64,000 nucleotides of DNA. It comes from Euptelea pleiosperma. Taxonomy: Eukaryota; Streptophyta; Magnoliopsida; Ranunculales; Eupteleaceae. The stretch spans positions 17,703,103-17,767,102 of the forward strand of contig CM068549.1 of the NCBI GenBank assembly GCA_035048495.1. Reading direction: 5' to 3'. This document shows positions 21,836 to 34,490 of this stretch, piece by piece; the first letter of the stretch is position 1, and the number at the start of each line of letters is the position of its first letter. The notes below the pieces were generated by a model. That model saw only the letters and a list, made by a program, of their open reading frames with translations. It was not told the origin of the DNA and searched no databases. A program made the translations under genes and the position numbers.

Positions 21836-22145
21836 CTTATACCCCTCTTATTGATTTCACAAAGGATGGCCGAGATCTTATCCCCCAAATGGACTATGGA
21901 TCTCAACCACTCACACCCCATTTTAGAAAATGCTTTGTAGGGGAGTGCCAAGTGCGGCCACCCACCATACATCTATATAACAAAACAGAGAAGTCACTTA
22001 TCCCCCTCTTATCGGCTTCACAAAGGATGGCCGAGATCTTATCACCCCAAATGGATGGTGGATCTAAGCCACTCACACCCTATTTTGGCAAACGCTTTGT
22101 CGGAGAGTGTCGTGGGCACGGGCACCTACTAGTATATATTTATAA
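21836..22145. repeat. Tandem duplication, period 161 bp
   Basis: Two copies start with CTTATACCCCTCTTAT at 21836 and CTTATCCCCCTCTTAT at 21997. Both contain CACAAAGGATGGCCGAGATC. They differ by substitutions at roughly one site in eight to ten. An open frame runs through the pair, but it has no recognisable domain. Confidence 0.85.
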
Positions 22146-23406
22146 GAGACCCACCATTTTTCATAAGGTTTTAAATTTGGAAAAGACAACTAAAAAATTA
22201 ATCAAACTGCAATCATTTAAACAAATCTTCAAGCTTGAACTCACAGCTCCGTTGACAGGTGTAGACATCTCATCCTCTTCCAAAGGCGCGTTTTTCACAT
22301 TTAGAGTGGACAACTCAATTCTTTGAAATGGTAGTCTACAATTATGATTGCAACCAAGGAAATAAATTTTGCAAAATTATTGAAACATTTCATGAGATAT
22401 TTCAATTTTGTAGGTTATCGGCAAGAAAGAATACATACATGAAAAAATGTCAAATTTCATAAAATATTTCGATTCATGTCAATATTTCGCTTGAACGATA
22501 AATTTCAATCATTTGATAGAGTAAATATGTATTATTTCGGTCGAAATGTTTTGCCATGTGTGGAAGCATTTTAATTGAAGGTAGGAAACATCCAAATATC
22601 TCATATTTGATCCATTTAACCCATTTTCATATTTAAAATAAAAAATCAATCCATTATAGATTTATTGGTTCGCGGAATCAAACTGCATTTTGATGTTTTA
22701 TTCAAATTCAAAATGTACGCAGTATAAAAAAATTTTGCTAACGTTTCTTGCTACACAGATAGATTATAGATGTAAATGCATCAAATATATGAATCATGAT
22801 ACATTTACACTAGATTTGTACCTAGATTAAAAATTATTTAAGGTAAAAATTTGAAATTTAAGAAAAACTTCAATTTCATTGGTTTTTAACATAAACATCC
22901 ATGATTGTGCATAAATTGGTTATATGTTGCATAATTTAACATGTGTTCTACAAGTTAGTTGGATTAAATTTTTTTCCCAAAAAATATTTAAACATTCAAA
23001 AAATTAAATAAATATTAAAAATTAAATAATAAATAAGTTTTCTAAAAGTATATATTAAAACATTAATATAAATGAATAAGGATTCAGTAATACCTTAATT
23101 AATAACTTTTTATAATTAATAATTAAATAATACATTGGCTAACTATTAGATACATGCATCAACATATTACAGACCACACTTATAAGCTATCAAACCATAA
23201 TATACAACCATGTGTAGTATAAAAATATAATAAAAGAAATAAATGACCATAGCAGTCTGTAATATGCTGAAGCAGGTATCCGATAGTCTAAACAACTAAA
23301 AAACAACAATAATAACAAATGAAAATGATTATCATCATCAAATAATCTCAAATTAAGTTCATTAAATCTAAATGTCTTCAAATAGAAAGGTGCACAAAGT
23401 AGCAAG
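22146..23406. other. AT-rich non-coding stretch
   Basis: No gene, domain or element boundary was seen. The region is very AT-rich between 22600 and 23400. Confidence 0.5.
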
Positions 23407-23452
23407 GTTACAACCACAAATTATTTTTTATCAGGTAAAAGTTACAACCACA
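23407..23452. mobile_element. Micro-insertion with 12-bp target duplication
   Basis: GTTACAACCACA occurs at 23407-23418 and again at 23441-23452. Between them lie 22 bases (AATTATTTTTTATCAGGTAAAA). Read in reverse this is a short word followed by an A-rich tail, as left by an extremely 5'-truncated LINE or SINE. Confidence 0.55.
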
Positions 23453-25789
23453 TATATATAATGACTCATTATATTCTTACTAATAGATTACTACTGGATG
23501 TGGGGCCCACATGAAGATGAGTTAAGAGCTGATTTTTGGTGAGGATGATCGAGGTACAGCCTTGAAGATTTTGTTTCAGTGTTGAAATCAAAGCCATTGG
23601 CGAGTTCCTCATAGCTTGAATCGTTTGGTTGGCTTGAAGAAGTTCTCTCTTTCTGTACCTTTCTCCTCCTGGTGGTTCGTGTAGCTTGTCAATTCAATTT
23701 CCGCCCAGTAATCTTCCTTTTAGTCTTTTCGGTCGGTCGGTCATGGTTTCCATGTACCCAAAACAAAGAAGTCAATCTACTTCCCTGACTAGGATTTGAT
23801 TGGAGTCTTTGTCAGAGTTTAGGATGCGCTTCGTGTTAGGTCGATCGGTCGTTCGTATAGTCGGTCGGTCATAGTTTTTTAGAATGAGTCCACCCCATCT
23901 CAGCACCACCCTGTCAGGATCGAACCCTTCGATCTTGTCTCGTTCTTAAATATGGATCGGTCTCATACTTTAGGAAGTTGGTACTGAGTCAGGTAAGATT
24001 CTGTGGGGTTTTGTTTTCACACTATCGAAATGCGAGTTTCTGTGATTCCATACTTGAGTATGCAAATACAGCCTGAAAGTGACATGTAACAAACCTTCCA
24101 CTGTTTAACATTGATTAAGGACAAAGTTGAAGAAACAATGGGTTAACAGCGGTTCGGTTGTTAAGCGTCACCTGGCCACATTTACATACTAGGTTTTCTC
24201 ATTTAGCAGAGGGGTCTCCCAAGTGAGACCTACAGAATTGGCAGGTCACACTACTCTTTCATTTATGCCACTTGTTTAGATACAAAAAGAAGAAGAAAAA
24301 ACCCATAACCATGGCTTCTCCAGGGAAAGTATTTCCCCCTAAAATTGAATACTCATGTTAGGACATGGTGAAAGATAACAAATTAGTCTACATTTCAGAG
24401 GGTTGGAGTTATCCCTTTTCCAATTGGCTACAAAATCTGTGTCCATGCATCACATGGTGGGTATATGGATAGCGCTCATTGCACATCCTATATGAGATAT
24501 TGTAGGACATATAAAAGCAAAATTAGGAAAAACTTTTTAGACTAGAAAAAAAAAAATTAGAATGATCAAGATGTCCCTTCTTTTATTCAACCTATATGAG
24601 ATATTGTAGGACACTTTTGTTGTGACAGAAAAATAACATTGTTCTTAAAGGAATCTCGTTCATTTTAAAAAAAAAATACATTGACCTATTTAAGAAGCAT
24701 TGCGTTCAAAATGATACAGTGAGCATAGGTCATTATAGGTTTGATATTCCTGCAAATCAAAAGATATCGAAGTAAGAAAGAAAATAAACTCAATAATACG
24801 AATAAAAATGAATAATAATTTTAATTACATTAGTCGAATCTGTAATTAGTCAAGAGAACTTGGAGCAGTCAAAAGAGTTCATAGAATTGGCAATTAGGTG
24901 AGTCAAAACTCGATGATTTTAGACCGGGTTTTTTCGCATAGAATAGCTAAGTTACTTAGATTCCATGTTGGTGTGAACATGATCTCTTTTTCTCTTAGTT
25001 ATCTATTAATTATTTCCAACAAAGAAATATCTAAGATGTAAAAGTATATATTTTATACAATTACACAAGTTAGAAAATTTTGATGAGCTTTTAGGAAATT
25101 TTAATTGTATCTAAAACAGAATAAATTATCGTCTCATAAAAGCAATAGTTGTTTGGCTTACAGCAAAACAACGGAGAGACCTAGAATGTAAAAAATGAAA
25201 TATTCAAAATGTTAGAGATAAGATGAAGTTTACAAACATAAAAAACCTATTAAGTATGAAACCTAGAAATAGAGATGAAACCTGAAATATTTGAAAGAAA
25301 GCCCTAATCACAACAAAAATAACTTACCTAGAATTATCACATTCACCTTCACCCATTTTGTCGTTCGTCTCTTTGATCACAATTTCTATCTTTTTTCTCT
25401 ACCCATAGAAGAATAAAACCATAGCAGCTAGGAACAAATGAAAGTGAGAGAATGAGAATTAGGGAGAGGAAGATACCCTAAAGTAGAAACCGAATGATAC
25501 AAGATAGTGAAGACTCCTAACATTTTATAGACTCGACCATTAAACTAAACTCTAGTGGAATTCTGTGAAAAGTCTGCAAAGACTGTACACTAACTGATGA
25601 CCATTTTTGGAAACTTACATCATAAAGTCTGCCGAACATACGCTCGTTCATAGGGAATCCAAAAATCCTTAACACTCCATCCATCTCTAACCTTGAATAA
25701 GAATTATCCAAACGATATTTACACCTGTTACATCTCTAGGAGACATTTTGGGCTTAGAAGTCTCGCCAAGCCTTACTCTCATTTGGGGA
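23453..25789. other. Non-coding spacer
   Basis: No gene was recognised. Bases 23528-23550 match part of the CACTA-associated repeat. Tetranucleotide GGTCGGTCGGTC words occur at 23733 and 23855. The minus-strand frame at 25517-25711 has no recognisable motif. Confidence 0.45.
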
Positions 25790-26599
25790 TCATTACACGA
25801 ATTTCTTCCACATCTTTACCATTAATCACAGATGATATAATCATATCTCAGCCATCAAAATAGAATCAGGAACCTGGGTCCACTCAGCCAAGGATATCTC
25901 TTCTGTTATCCAAACTCATTTCAAGGCTCTGTTCACTCCATCTTCTCCAAGTCGTCTTACATTCTTCCATCACATTCCACCCAGTAGTTTTGGCTGATAA
26001 TCGAGTTCTACTTAGTCCTCCCACTCCTGGGGAAATTAAATCAGCATTATGGAAAATTCATCCTCGTAAAGCGCCATGCCCAAATGGATATCAGGATCAA
26101 TCATTTAGGCACTTTTGGGATTTATTAGATACAAATATCATTTAAACTAGGCAGTTTTTCTCCACCTAAGAAATACCACCCTCCATCAACCACACGTATA
26201 TCACTCTCATCCCCAACATCCATTCCCTGAATGCATTAATCAACTCTGTCCCATTCATTTCTGTAATACAGTCTACAAAATCATATCCAAAATTATTGTT
26301 TCCCGCTTACAACCGTTGTTACCAGCTCTTGTCTCTCCTAGCCAATCCATTTTTTATCCTCTCGTCAAATAACTAATAAGCAATAACATAGTGATTGTTA
26401 ATGAATATTACATATCTTCAATGGCGATTAAACTTGACCTAAACAGTGCTTATGATACACCAAGGAGAACCTTTATCTCCTTACATATTAATCGCCTGTC
26501 TTGAAGCTCTTTCATTTCAAAGTATTCAGGCTACAAACAATGGTCATCGACTCCAATTTCTTGTTCTAGGCCGGGATCAAAAATATTGAAAGGTTTTCA

Positions 26600-27210
26600 G
26601 CCCAGCAAGGGAGTATTTGCTAACCTCCTGATGTTCCTCTGACAGGTGAACATTAGAAGACAAGATAAAATAACTAAGACCAGGCAACTAACACACAACT
26701 TAAACAGTGCTGTAAAACTAGTATTGAAGAATTTCTAGAATTTTTGAACTAGTAGATTACCATTGTAGTCATGTGAACAGTAGATGAATCCGAGCTTCCA
26801 AGTAGAAGGCTATGAAGATAACAAGGGAGCTTAACAGACTTAGCTACAAGCCGAAAGAAAGGCAAAGCCAAATGCTGCTCCTAGTACATGTGTCACTCTA
26901 TCGGAAGGGAAAACTTTTTTATCTTTCCAAAGCATTCTAGAAACTTTTTCTTTTTTCGGGTTGGTGGTTCGAAGAACTCATGTGTCAGGTTGCCAGTGTT
27001 CTTTAATGGGGTCTCGGGTATTATATTCCGGCAGTCCTGAACTCAAACACAACTATGATCTAATAACAATCTAATTCACTCACTGTATTATGTTTAGAAT
27101 CCATCCGCCTGAAGTCAAGACACCTAACAACTGGTCTAAGATGCGGCGAGAAGAAAGCACGGATTCAAAATAATATTTTGATGCAGTAGGAAAACAGGAC
27201 CCTTCTACAT
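26600..27210. other. Unrelated insert in the LINE relic
   Basis: LINE coding similarity stops at about 26590 and resumes at about 27215. The insert has no recognised domain and I could not identify terminal repeats or a target duplication. Confidence 0.45.
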
Positions 27211-28069
27211 ATTTTAACAGAAAGTAATTGCAGACATATTCTTCACAGATGGCTTTTCTTTTTAATAGAGCCGACCTAGTGAATTGTAACACCTTGTTTA
27301 ACATTCTGGAAACGTTTTGCAATCTTCTGGCCTGCAAGAGAACCTCCAAAAATCAAAATAATACTGCTATCCAAATGTGGCCAAATGCTGTAAAAAGTCC
27401 CTCGCTCGTTCTCTTCACATATATCTGACAAATGACCTAGGAAAATACTTGGCACTCCCCAATTGTATCTCAAAGTTTGCTTTCCAACACGTTCTTTATA
27501 ACTACCAATCTAAACTTCATGGATGGCAATTAAGAACAATGTCGATGGCAAGTTCACACTTGTGAAATCTATTTGCACTACACTACCTTTCTATGCTAAA
27601 GCAAAAATGTAAATTGTCACACTTTTTTACTAACCAGTTTAAATAATATAATTGAGCTTTTTTGTAGGATCAAATGGGAAAAACTCATAAACTTCACTCA
27701 ATTGCCTGGAAACTTATCCAACAACCTACTCAATTTGGAGGGCTAGGTATCAAAAACCTTCACAGAACCAAGCCTTCGTGGAAAAATTGCCTTGGAAAAT
27801 GCATAACCAGCCCAATGATCTTTGGGTCTTAGTTCTTAAATACAAGTATTTTTTTTATGTCATTCTTTTGTACGCACCCCCCCTCAAATATAATGCCTCA
27901 CCCATTTGGCATATCATCCTTGAGGGACGTGATACCATTGCTCCCCACCTTAAGGTGGCATGTGCAGAATGGGAACTCCTTTTCGTTATAGATGCATCCT
28001 TGGATCGACTCAACACAATTCTATCAAGTGCAACAACTCTCGAACTCTATACGTCATCTTCATGCAAGG

Positions 28070-28116
28070 GTTGCTGATTTTTTTTTTTTTTTTTGATAAG
28101 CGTTGCTGATTTTTAC
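28070..28116. mobile_element. Micro-insertion: T-run plus GATAAGC with target duplication
   Basis: GTTGCTGATTTT occurs at 28070 and again at 28102, separated by a run of T and GATAAGC. In reverse this is GCTTATC followed by a poly(A) tail, the same ending as at 33416 and 38128. It lies within the LINE relic. Confidence 0.6.
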
Positions 28117-28900
28117 AACCTAATAACATAAACATGGAACTTATTTTTATCCACAAACTTCTACCTCAAAATGTAGTGGATAAAAATTTTCCTATTCATC
28201 TCTTATCCCATGGGAGATCAAAAATATTCTCCAGTCCGGCCCCTGCATCTAGTGGACCAGGTCACAGTGCGACCAGTTTACTCTTTACTCGTCCCATCTA
28301 ATGAATCTTCTAGGATCATAAGTGGAGAGTCATCTAGTCCTATACCTATCCTTATAAGATTCAGTTATTTCTTTGGACTCTTATGCATGAACGTCACTAA
28401 ACTCGCACGTTCCTCTAACCACAAGGACTCCCAGTCAATTCAGCTTGCTCCTTTGTTCCTTGTATGAAGAAACAATTCATCACCTATTTTTCAATGCTCT
28501 ACAAGTCAACAATTCCTGGAATGCGCATGGCTGCTGCAAAAGCTTTCCTATGATGATATTCACCAAGACATTCCATGCAGATGTGTCCTTCCCTATCTAT
28601 TATGGTATGTATGGAAAGCCTGAAATAAACTGCTCTTTGCAAGTCTTCCCTACTTTCCAATCCTTGCCTGTGAATTCTTGTTAAAGCTTCATTTGAGAGT
28701 TCTTTGAGTCATTCCCATGTTCTCCACTACCTCCGATGCATCTTTCCTTCATTGGTAACCCACGTAAGACTGCTGCAGGAGGTTTAATTGGTTACTCATA
28801 CAGTCAATTTGTTGACAGTTTTACTAGAAAGGTGGGAAGAGCATCAATCACCACAATGCGCGTTTGTGTGTGCATGCGTGCAGGCCCATTGTGTGTGAGA

Positions 28901-29391
28901 GCTAGAAAAAGGCATTAACAATTAATAAATCTTCTTGATGGAAATATCAATTCTTTGATCATTATTTTAGGAAAAACAAAAGAATGAATCCCTCTGATTG
29001 AGATTACTCAACATCAGTATCTACTTTTCTCTTCCCTGTCGACACTGAATCACCTTTTAGATCAGACTCATTTGTCTGCTATAACTTTAAAGTATGGTCC
29101 CAGGAACCTGAACATACCCAAATGAATGTAACAATGAACATCATGTGCTTAGCTTGCTTGGTTTAATTTCAGGCATGCTATTATTAATAACCAGCAGGAA
29201 ATAAATCATGAGATTAAAAGCATGCATGAAGATGGCATGACAACTGGGCATCTGAACTTCGATAGTGGAGTGTTACTCCTTGCTCGTCATTTCCTTGCTG
29301 AAAAGAACGAGGAAGCCCCCTTTGCATCATAGTGACCTCGTTATGGTCTGCATACACTGGATAGTTATGGAGTGGAAGTGTGAGCAACACC
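28901..29391. other. Non-coding spacer
   Basis: Nothing recognisable was seen. The minus-strand frame at 29214-29453 overlaps a palindromic MITE and has no motif. Confidence 0.45.
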
Positions 29392-29535
29392 CATAGTTTA
29401 AAAAGGCGCTTGAGGCTTAAGCCTCGAGGCATGCCTCGAGGCGAAGCCCCCAAAAAAAACCCCGAGGCTTAAGCCTCAATTCAATGAGGCCATAGCCTTG
29501 AGGCGCAATTGAGGCTTAAGCCTCATTTTACACAA
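29392..29535. mobile_element. Palindromic-word element, GAGGCTTAAGCCTC type
   Basis: The left end CATAGTTTAAAAAGGCGC resembles the CAAGGTTTAAAA termini at 40523 and 44260. The interior is built almost wholly from palindromes GAGGCTTAAGCCTC, GCCTCGAGGC and GAGGCATGCCTC. The right terminus is not clear and no target duplication was found. Confidence 0.5.
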
Positions 29536-30869
29536 TAAATGTTAAAGCCATGGACCCATTTTTTTACTTATTTAACCTTTCATTCCTAATTTTTCTCATT
29601 TGAGAGAATTCTTATAGAGAGCTCAAATCTTATCGGATTGTGATTAAGTCACTTCCGACGGATTTTTTATGAGGAACCTCACCAAACTCAAGCATGAAAT
29701 CAAATCCTATTCTGATATAACAGTACTTTGAATTCGTGTTCTTGCTGTACTTTCCTAATTTATGTTGTATGTTACTTTGTTATTAACTACTTATATTTGG
29801 TAATTTAGTTATGTGATTTATGTTTATTAAGATTTTATATCAGTATTCAGGCATTCTTAACAGCGTCACTCCTAAATATTTTGCAAAAAAAAAATTGAAA
29901 ATTATTTGTTAGCACAAAAATGAAGATCTAAAAAAGTCATTAAACTTAAATCCAATTTACATCCAAATTAACTACAAACAATTTGAAAAATTAAAATAGA
30001 GTAAGAAAAGTAAATAATTCAAAAAGACAACATAAGTTACCTTCCTTGTTGCAATAAGGGGTAACTGGAAGAATACTACAATTTGCTTTGTATCTGTCGT
30101 CATTACTATAATCTCTGTAAAACAGTTGTCAATAGTCTTGTATACTGAAATCAAAATTTGAACCAAACACAAAATCACATTAAACATAGAAGTGTAAGCA
30201 TGATGTGTATATGTAGAATTCAATGCAATGGAAACCGAGATAACTCACCGTTTATATCAGCCAAACAAGCACAAGAGATTTACCAATAGCCATGAGCATA
30301 TGAAGATAAAAAAATAATAACTCAACTTAAAGGCTTTAAAGCTTTATAACATTTTGTACTCTCTCTTAGAAAACCTCGCAACTCTTGCACATACAGCTCA
30401 TCCATCTACACTTCTATATCTATAGAAAAGACGTACAGTGAAACAACCCACTCTATGGCTACCACTTCAAATCTTTATTTACTCTACCTTGACAATCTAA
30501 CTAGTAGCCAAAATGACCAGGTACAGTGTTTTATCTCTAGTAGATAAGAACCAACTCAATCTCATTTCAATAGTTACAAGTAAACTATCAACCTAAAGTT
30601 GATTATACTTATCTCCATTAAGTAGGTCCGATGTGCTAAGAATCTGCAACAACTTTAACTCTCAATATGTATCAAAATCGGTAAGAGTCAATGATTACTC
30701 TTTTCCTATACCACCCTCCCTCGTAGTTGACTTTTTATGTCATGCCAAGTTGAATACTAGAATTCTCATCCATTTAACTTTGTTGACTCATCAACTCAAA
30801 CCCTACAAATACTCCAAGAATTTAGACGTGTTCTTCTCATTCGACTTGATCTTCTGAGATGGATGAAAG
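29536..30869. other. Non-coding spacer
   Basis: No gene or repeat was recognised. The frames here (29972-30223 minus, 30633-30857 plus) carry no motif. Confidence 0.4.
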
Positions 30870-33800
30870 TAATAAATCCTCGATTGTTGGTGAGTTTGAA
30901 TTACAACTCCTTCACTTTGCCCTCGAATTACAACTTTTTCACCTCGCTAATGTTGGAAAAGGGACTTCTTGACTAGGATCAACAGGATGTTGCTAATCAA
31001 ACCCCCCGAAGGAGAGACACACCTTCTAATGGTGAAGATTGAGAAGACCTTGAGTATAGGGACTCAAAGAGAAGAAACATGAGGCAAAACATGGGAAAGG
31101 TCTCAAGATCACATCCACCATCCCAGGGAGGAACCCCCGTGCTCTAGATGCTACCCTTAACCATCAAGAAGACAGCAATACATTAACTACATGGGTACCT
31201 ATCTAACTCAAGGACGGATAACTGAAGTGGTAGCAGAACTTGTGGGAAAGAAAGAGATAGTAGTTGACAAGATGACAATTGCAACAAGGACACAAAAGGA
31301 ATCACCTTTCGTGGACAAGAACCAATAGTATCGGCCACCCAAGGCGTTCTCCATCCGAGGTTTACTATGTACAACAGACTGGCAGACCCTATGAATAATG
31401 TCCTCCGTTTCTGAAGGGGGATGACGATGTAGGAAACAAACGATGCTCTCGTCCACCCTAAATGACGAGGCATTATTATGGTTCAACCAGCTCCCACCGA
31501 GGTCAATTCGAAACATTCTGAAATTGAGTTCACTTTCATCACCAATACTCGTGCAACAAGAAGCAACAGAAGAACGTGGATGCACTATTTCACCAAAATA
31601 TTTCAGAAAGTGATGATTGGGGTGAAGAATTGTGACGACAAGTCAGCAATAAAAAACTTCAGAAAGGCTTTTCTAGTTACCTCCAGTTTGTATCAATCCT
31701 TGGTGAATACATTTCTCAATATCATAGATACCCAATTCGAGAAGTCCGAGGAGTATGCCAAGTTAGAGGACGATTCAAGGCCACCGAGACCATACCAACC
31801 GAAGCAAAGCCAAAGGCAAAGAAAAAAACTATAGAAAATAACAAAAGAAGGCCATCGGAAAACAAATCCTAAGAATTCAAGGGCCAAAGAAGATGACAGA
31901 ATTTAATCCCCTCAACACTAGCATCAAACAAATCCTAACCAAGGTCCGCAATGAGCCTCATACCCAATGGCCAAGATTTCTCTGATCAAATGACATGGGA
32001 ACCAAAGATAAGATCAAAATTTTATGCCTTCCACAAAGATTACCGGCACGAAACTAGATTGTGCAAGAACCTACAACATCAAACCAAGATTTGGTGGATC
32101 ACGAATACTTAAGGCAGTATATTAATCAGTGAAAGGGCCACAGGCCCCAAGGTAACAAAGTGCCAAACAACGATGAACCCCCGGCACAACCACAAGAGCA
32201 AAGGGGAATGGCCATTCATGTGTCCATGGGAGATCACGAGAAGTCTCTAGGAGGGACATCGAAGAAAGAAAAGAACAAGATCAGAAAGATATAGCACTTA
32301 GAAAAGTCTTCCAGGTGTCATGGGCCTAAAGCTGACAGAACTTGTCAACCCCGTGGAGATGACAGGGGAAACCCTAAACACATTTACTAACAAGGACTTT
32401 GAGGGAGTAGAGCATCCCCTCAATGATGATATGGTTATCATCCTTAAATGGGCAACTTCGACATCTACAGGATCTTGATTGATCGAGGGAGCTTGGCTTA
32501 CATCATCTTCTCATTTGCATTCGCATTGATAGGGTTACCCAAAGAGACCCTTAAGCATGTTCTACTCCTCTAATTGGATTCAATGGACAGTGAGCCTTCT
32601 CTGAGCAAAGTGATACTACCCATGACTGGAAGGCGAGAGAACGCCATGATCAATTTCATGGTGAATTGGCGATAGATGAACCCTCTCCTTACAGCACAAT
32701 TCTCAAGCGAGAATGGATTAAGTCTATCCTATCATCAAATGTAGTGATTCCCAATTGAGCAGGGAATAATGGAGATCCAAGGGGATCATACAGTTTCGAA
32801 AAGATGCTACGCTATTGCCTTGAAGAGAGGCATGCCTGCAACCCCCCGAGATCTCGATGAGATGACCGCATAGCAATCACAGGGTCCCAAAACTACCTTC
32901 ATCGGTTCTCTGTTATCCGAGAATGAAAAGAAAGAATGGTCAAGTTTCTGAAGCAGAACAAAGATGTTTTTGCATGGTCCTTTGAAGACATGTCAGACTC
33001 GAGCATCTCATGACACAAGTTGAATGTCAACGAATGCTATCCACTCGAAAAGCAGAGGCCAATAAGGTTGGCCCCACGGAGATAATTAGTTGTCAAAGAA
33101 GAAATTATAAAACTTCTCAAAGTTGGGTTCATCAGAGAAGTTCATAACCCAGAGTGGTCTGCCAATATAGTTGCAGTCCCTAATAAGAACGAAAAGGTAA
33201 GAGTTTGTCTTGACTTCGCCAACCTAAATAAGGACTATCTGAAAGATTCATACGACTATGACATGTTGTCGTTCATGGATGGTTATTCAGACTATAACCA
33301 AATCTGACTTTAAGTACAAAACCAAGAGAAAAAGGGGTTCACCACCAAGCAAAAAGTCTTGTGTTACAGACTGACAGAGTAATTTCATTCATGCTTAAGA
33401 ATGTAGGGAGGCCCCTTATCAAAAAAAAAATGTAAGGGGCCCCTGTCAGAGATTGGTCAAAAAAATGTTTGATGGACTGATAGGAAAAACAATGGACGTT
33501 TACATCGACGACATGTTGGTAAAGAGCCAGTCTAGGAACACCCATCTAGAAGATTTCATCATGACGTTTGATTGCCTGAGTCTGTACAAGATGAAGCTAA
33601 ATCTTGTTAAGTGCACCTTTGGAGTCACCTCAAGAAAGTTCATTGCGTATATGATCACAAAAAAATGGATTGAAGCCAACCTGGATCAAATCTGAGCATT
33701 GCCCCTCCAAAAACAAAGAGTTGCATAAATTAGTAGGGAGGATTGCAAACCCTGAATAGGTTCATCTCGCGTGCATCTGATAAGTGCAAACTGCAAACCT

Positions 33801-34490
33801 CTATTCCACCTCTTAAAGAAGAATGAGTCCTCATGGACCCAAGAATGCAAGCAAGCCTTCCGGACGTTGAAATTTGAAAGAGTTGCTAGGGACGCTGCTT
33901 ATCATATCCAAGCCTGAGCCTAACTTGGGACTCTATTTGGCAGCCACAAGATTCTGAGTACAGTAAAATATATCATCCCGATTGAGGGCGAAGATGCAGA
34001 GATTCTTCCACACCTCATTCCCAAGGTCCTAGAAGCTTTTAGAGCACAAACTTGGTGGAGATTATTCATTGAAGGCTCTGCAAACAAAAGTTGATCGGGG
34101 ATAGGATTAGTATTGGTTGCTCCCAAGAACACCAAGCTCAAGAAGGCAGTGAAGTTAGGATTTCAAGCCTCAAAATATGAGGTAGAATACAAAGGCATAA
34201 TCTCAAGACTACTGATGACGAGATCTCAGCATCACTAAGATAGGGTCTACAGCGATTCTCAACTCGTCGTGAATCAACATGGATGGACCTACCAAGCTAA
34301 AGATGAGAGGATGGCTGCCTACCTAGTTATCATCAAGAAAATTGCCTCCAATTCTATAGTAGTAGTTTCACTCTACTCCTGAGGGTGGATAATCACCTTG
34401 CTGATGCACTAGTTTATCTTCAACAGTGCTCGAGGGGACAAGATGTCGGAGAATCCTCGTGGAATACCAAGAGTTCCCCAACATCAATCT
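30870..34490 (+). pseudogene. Tat-lineage Ty3/gypsy gag-pol relic
   Basis: The order matches a Ty3/gypsy element. A gag fragment at about 31455-31600 reads LNDEALLWFNQLPPRSIR, followed by the Gag C-terminus to about 32400. A protease-like part at 32440-32760 has LIDRGS where D(S/T)G is usual. Reverse transcriptase runs from 32930 to 33695, with the catalytic YIDDML at 33499-33516 in an 80-residue open segment. A second RNase H domain follows at about 34050-34400 (FIEGSANKS, VYSDSQLVVNQ). The extra RNase H after the normal position marks the Tat group. No integrase or LTR could be found, and stops occur every few dozen codons. It is related to, but much older than, the element at 41877-53136. 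Confidence 0.78.
33400..33443. mobile_element. Micro-insertion TTATC-A(n) in the reverse transcriptase relic
   Basis: AATGTAGGGAGGCCCC (33400-33415) is followed by TTATC and an A-run, then by AATGTAAGGGGCCCC (from 33429). The two flanks are an imperfect 15-16-bp duplication. The inserted part has the same TTATC-A(n) ending as the events at 28070 and 38114, here in the opposite orientation. Confidence 0.6.

Larger units (their letters stand above)
25790..28900 (+). pseudogene. L1-type LINE relic (reverse transcriptase, zinc-finger and RNase H parts)
   Basis: Plant L1 ORF2 copies the element's RNA at a nicked target. Fragments in order: the start of the RT region at about 26030 (IKSALWKIHPRKAP), the finger/palm parts to 26520 (QGEPLSPYILIACLEAL at about 26465), the remaining palm and thumb at 27240-27560 (ILETFCNLL, then LGKYLALPN and HGWQLRTMS), the C-terminal part at 27660-28080 (FGGLGIKNL), the zinc-finger-like domain to 28540 (HLFFNALQVNNSW) and an RNase H remnant at 28736-28860 (NPRKTAAGGLIGYSYSQF). 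About 610 bases at 26600-27210 do not fit and appear inserted. The catalytic FADD region is altered (FTDG). Stops and frameshifts are frequent. Confidence 0.75.

Noticed and set aside
29972..30223. 83-residue minus-strand frame with a membrane-like segment
   Set aside because: AT-rich DNA without a motif or neighbouring gene structure.
31208..31585. 125-residue minus-strand frame
   Set aside because: It lies antisense to the recognisable gag fragment on the plus strand.
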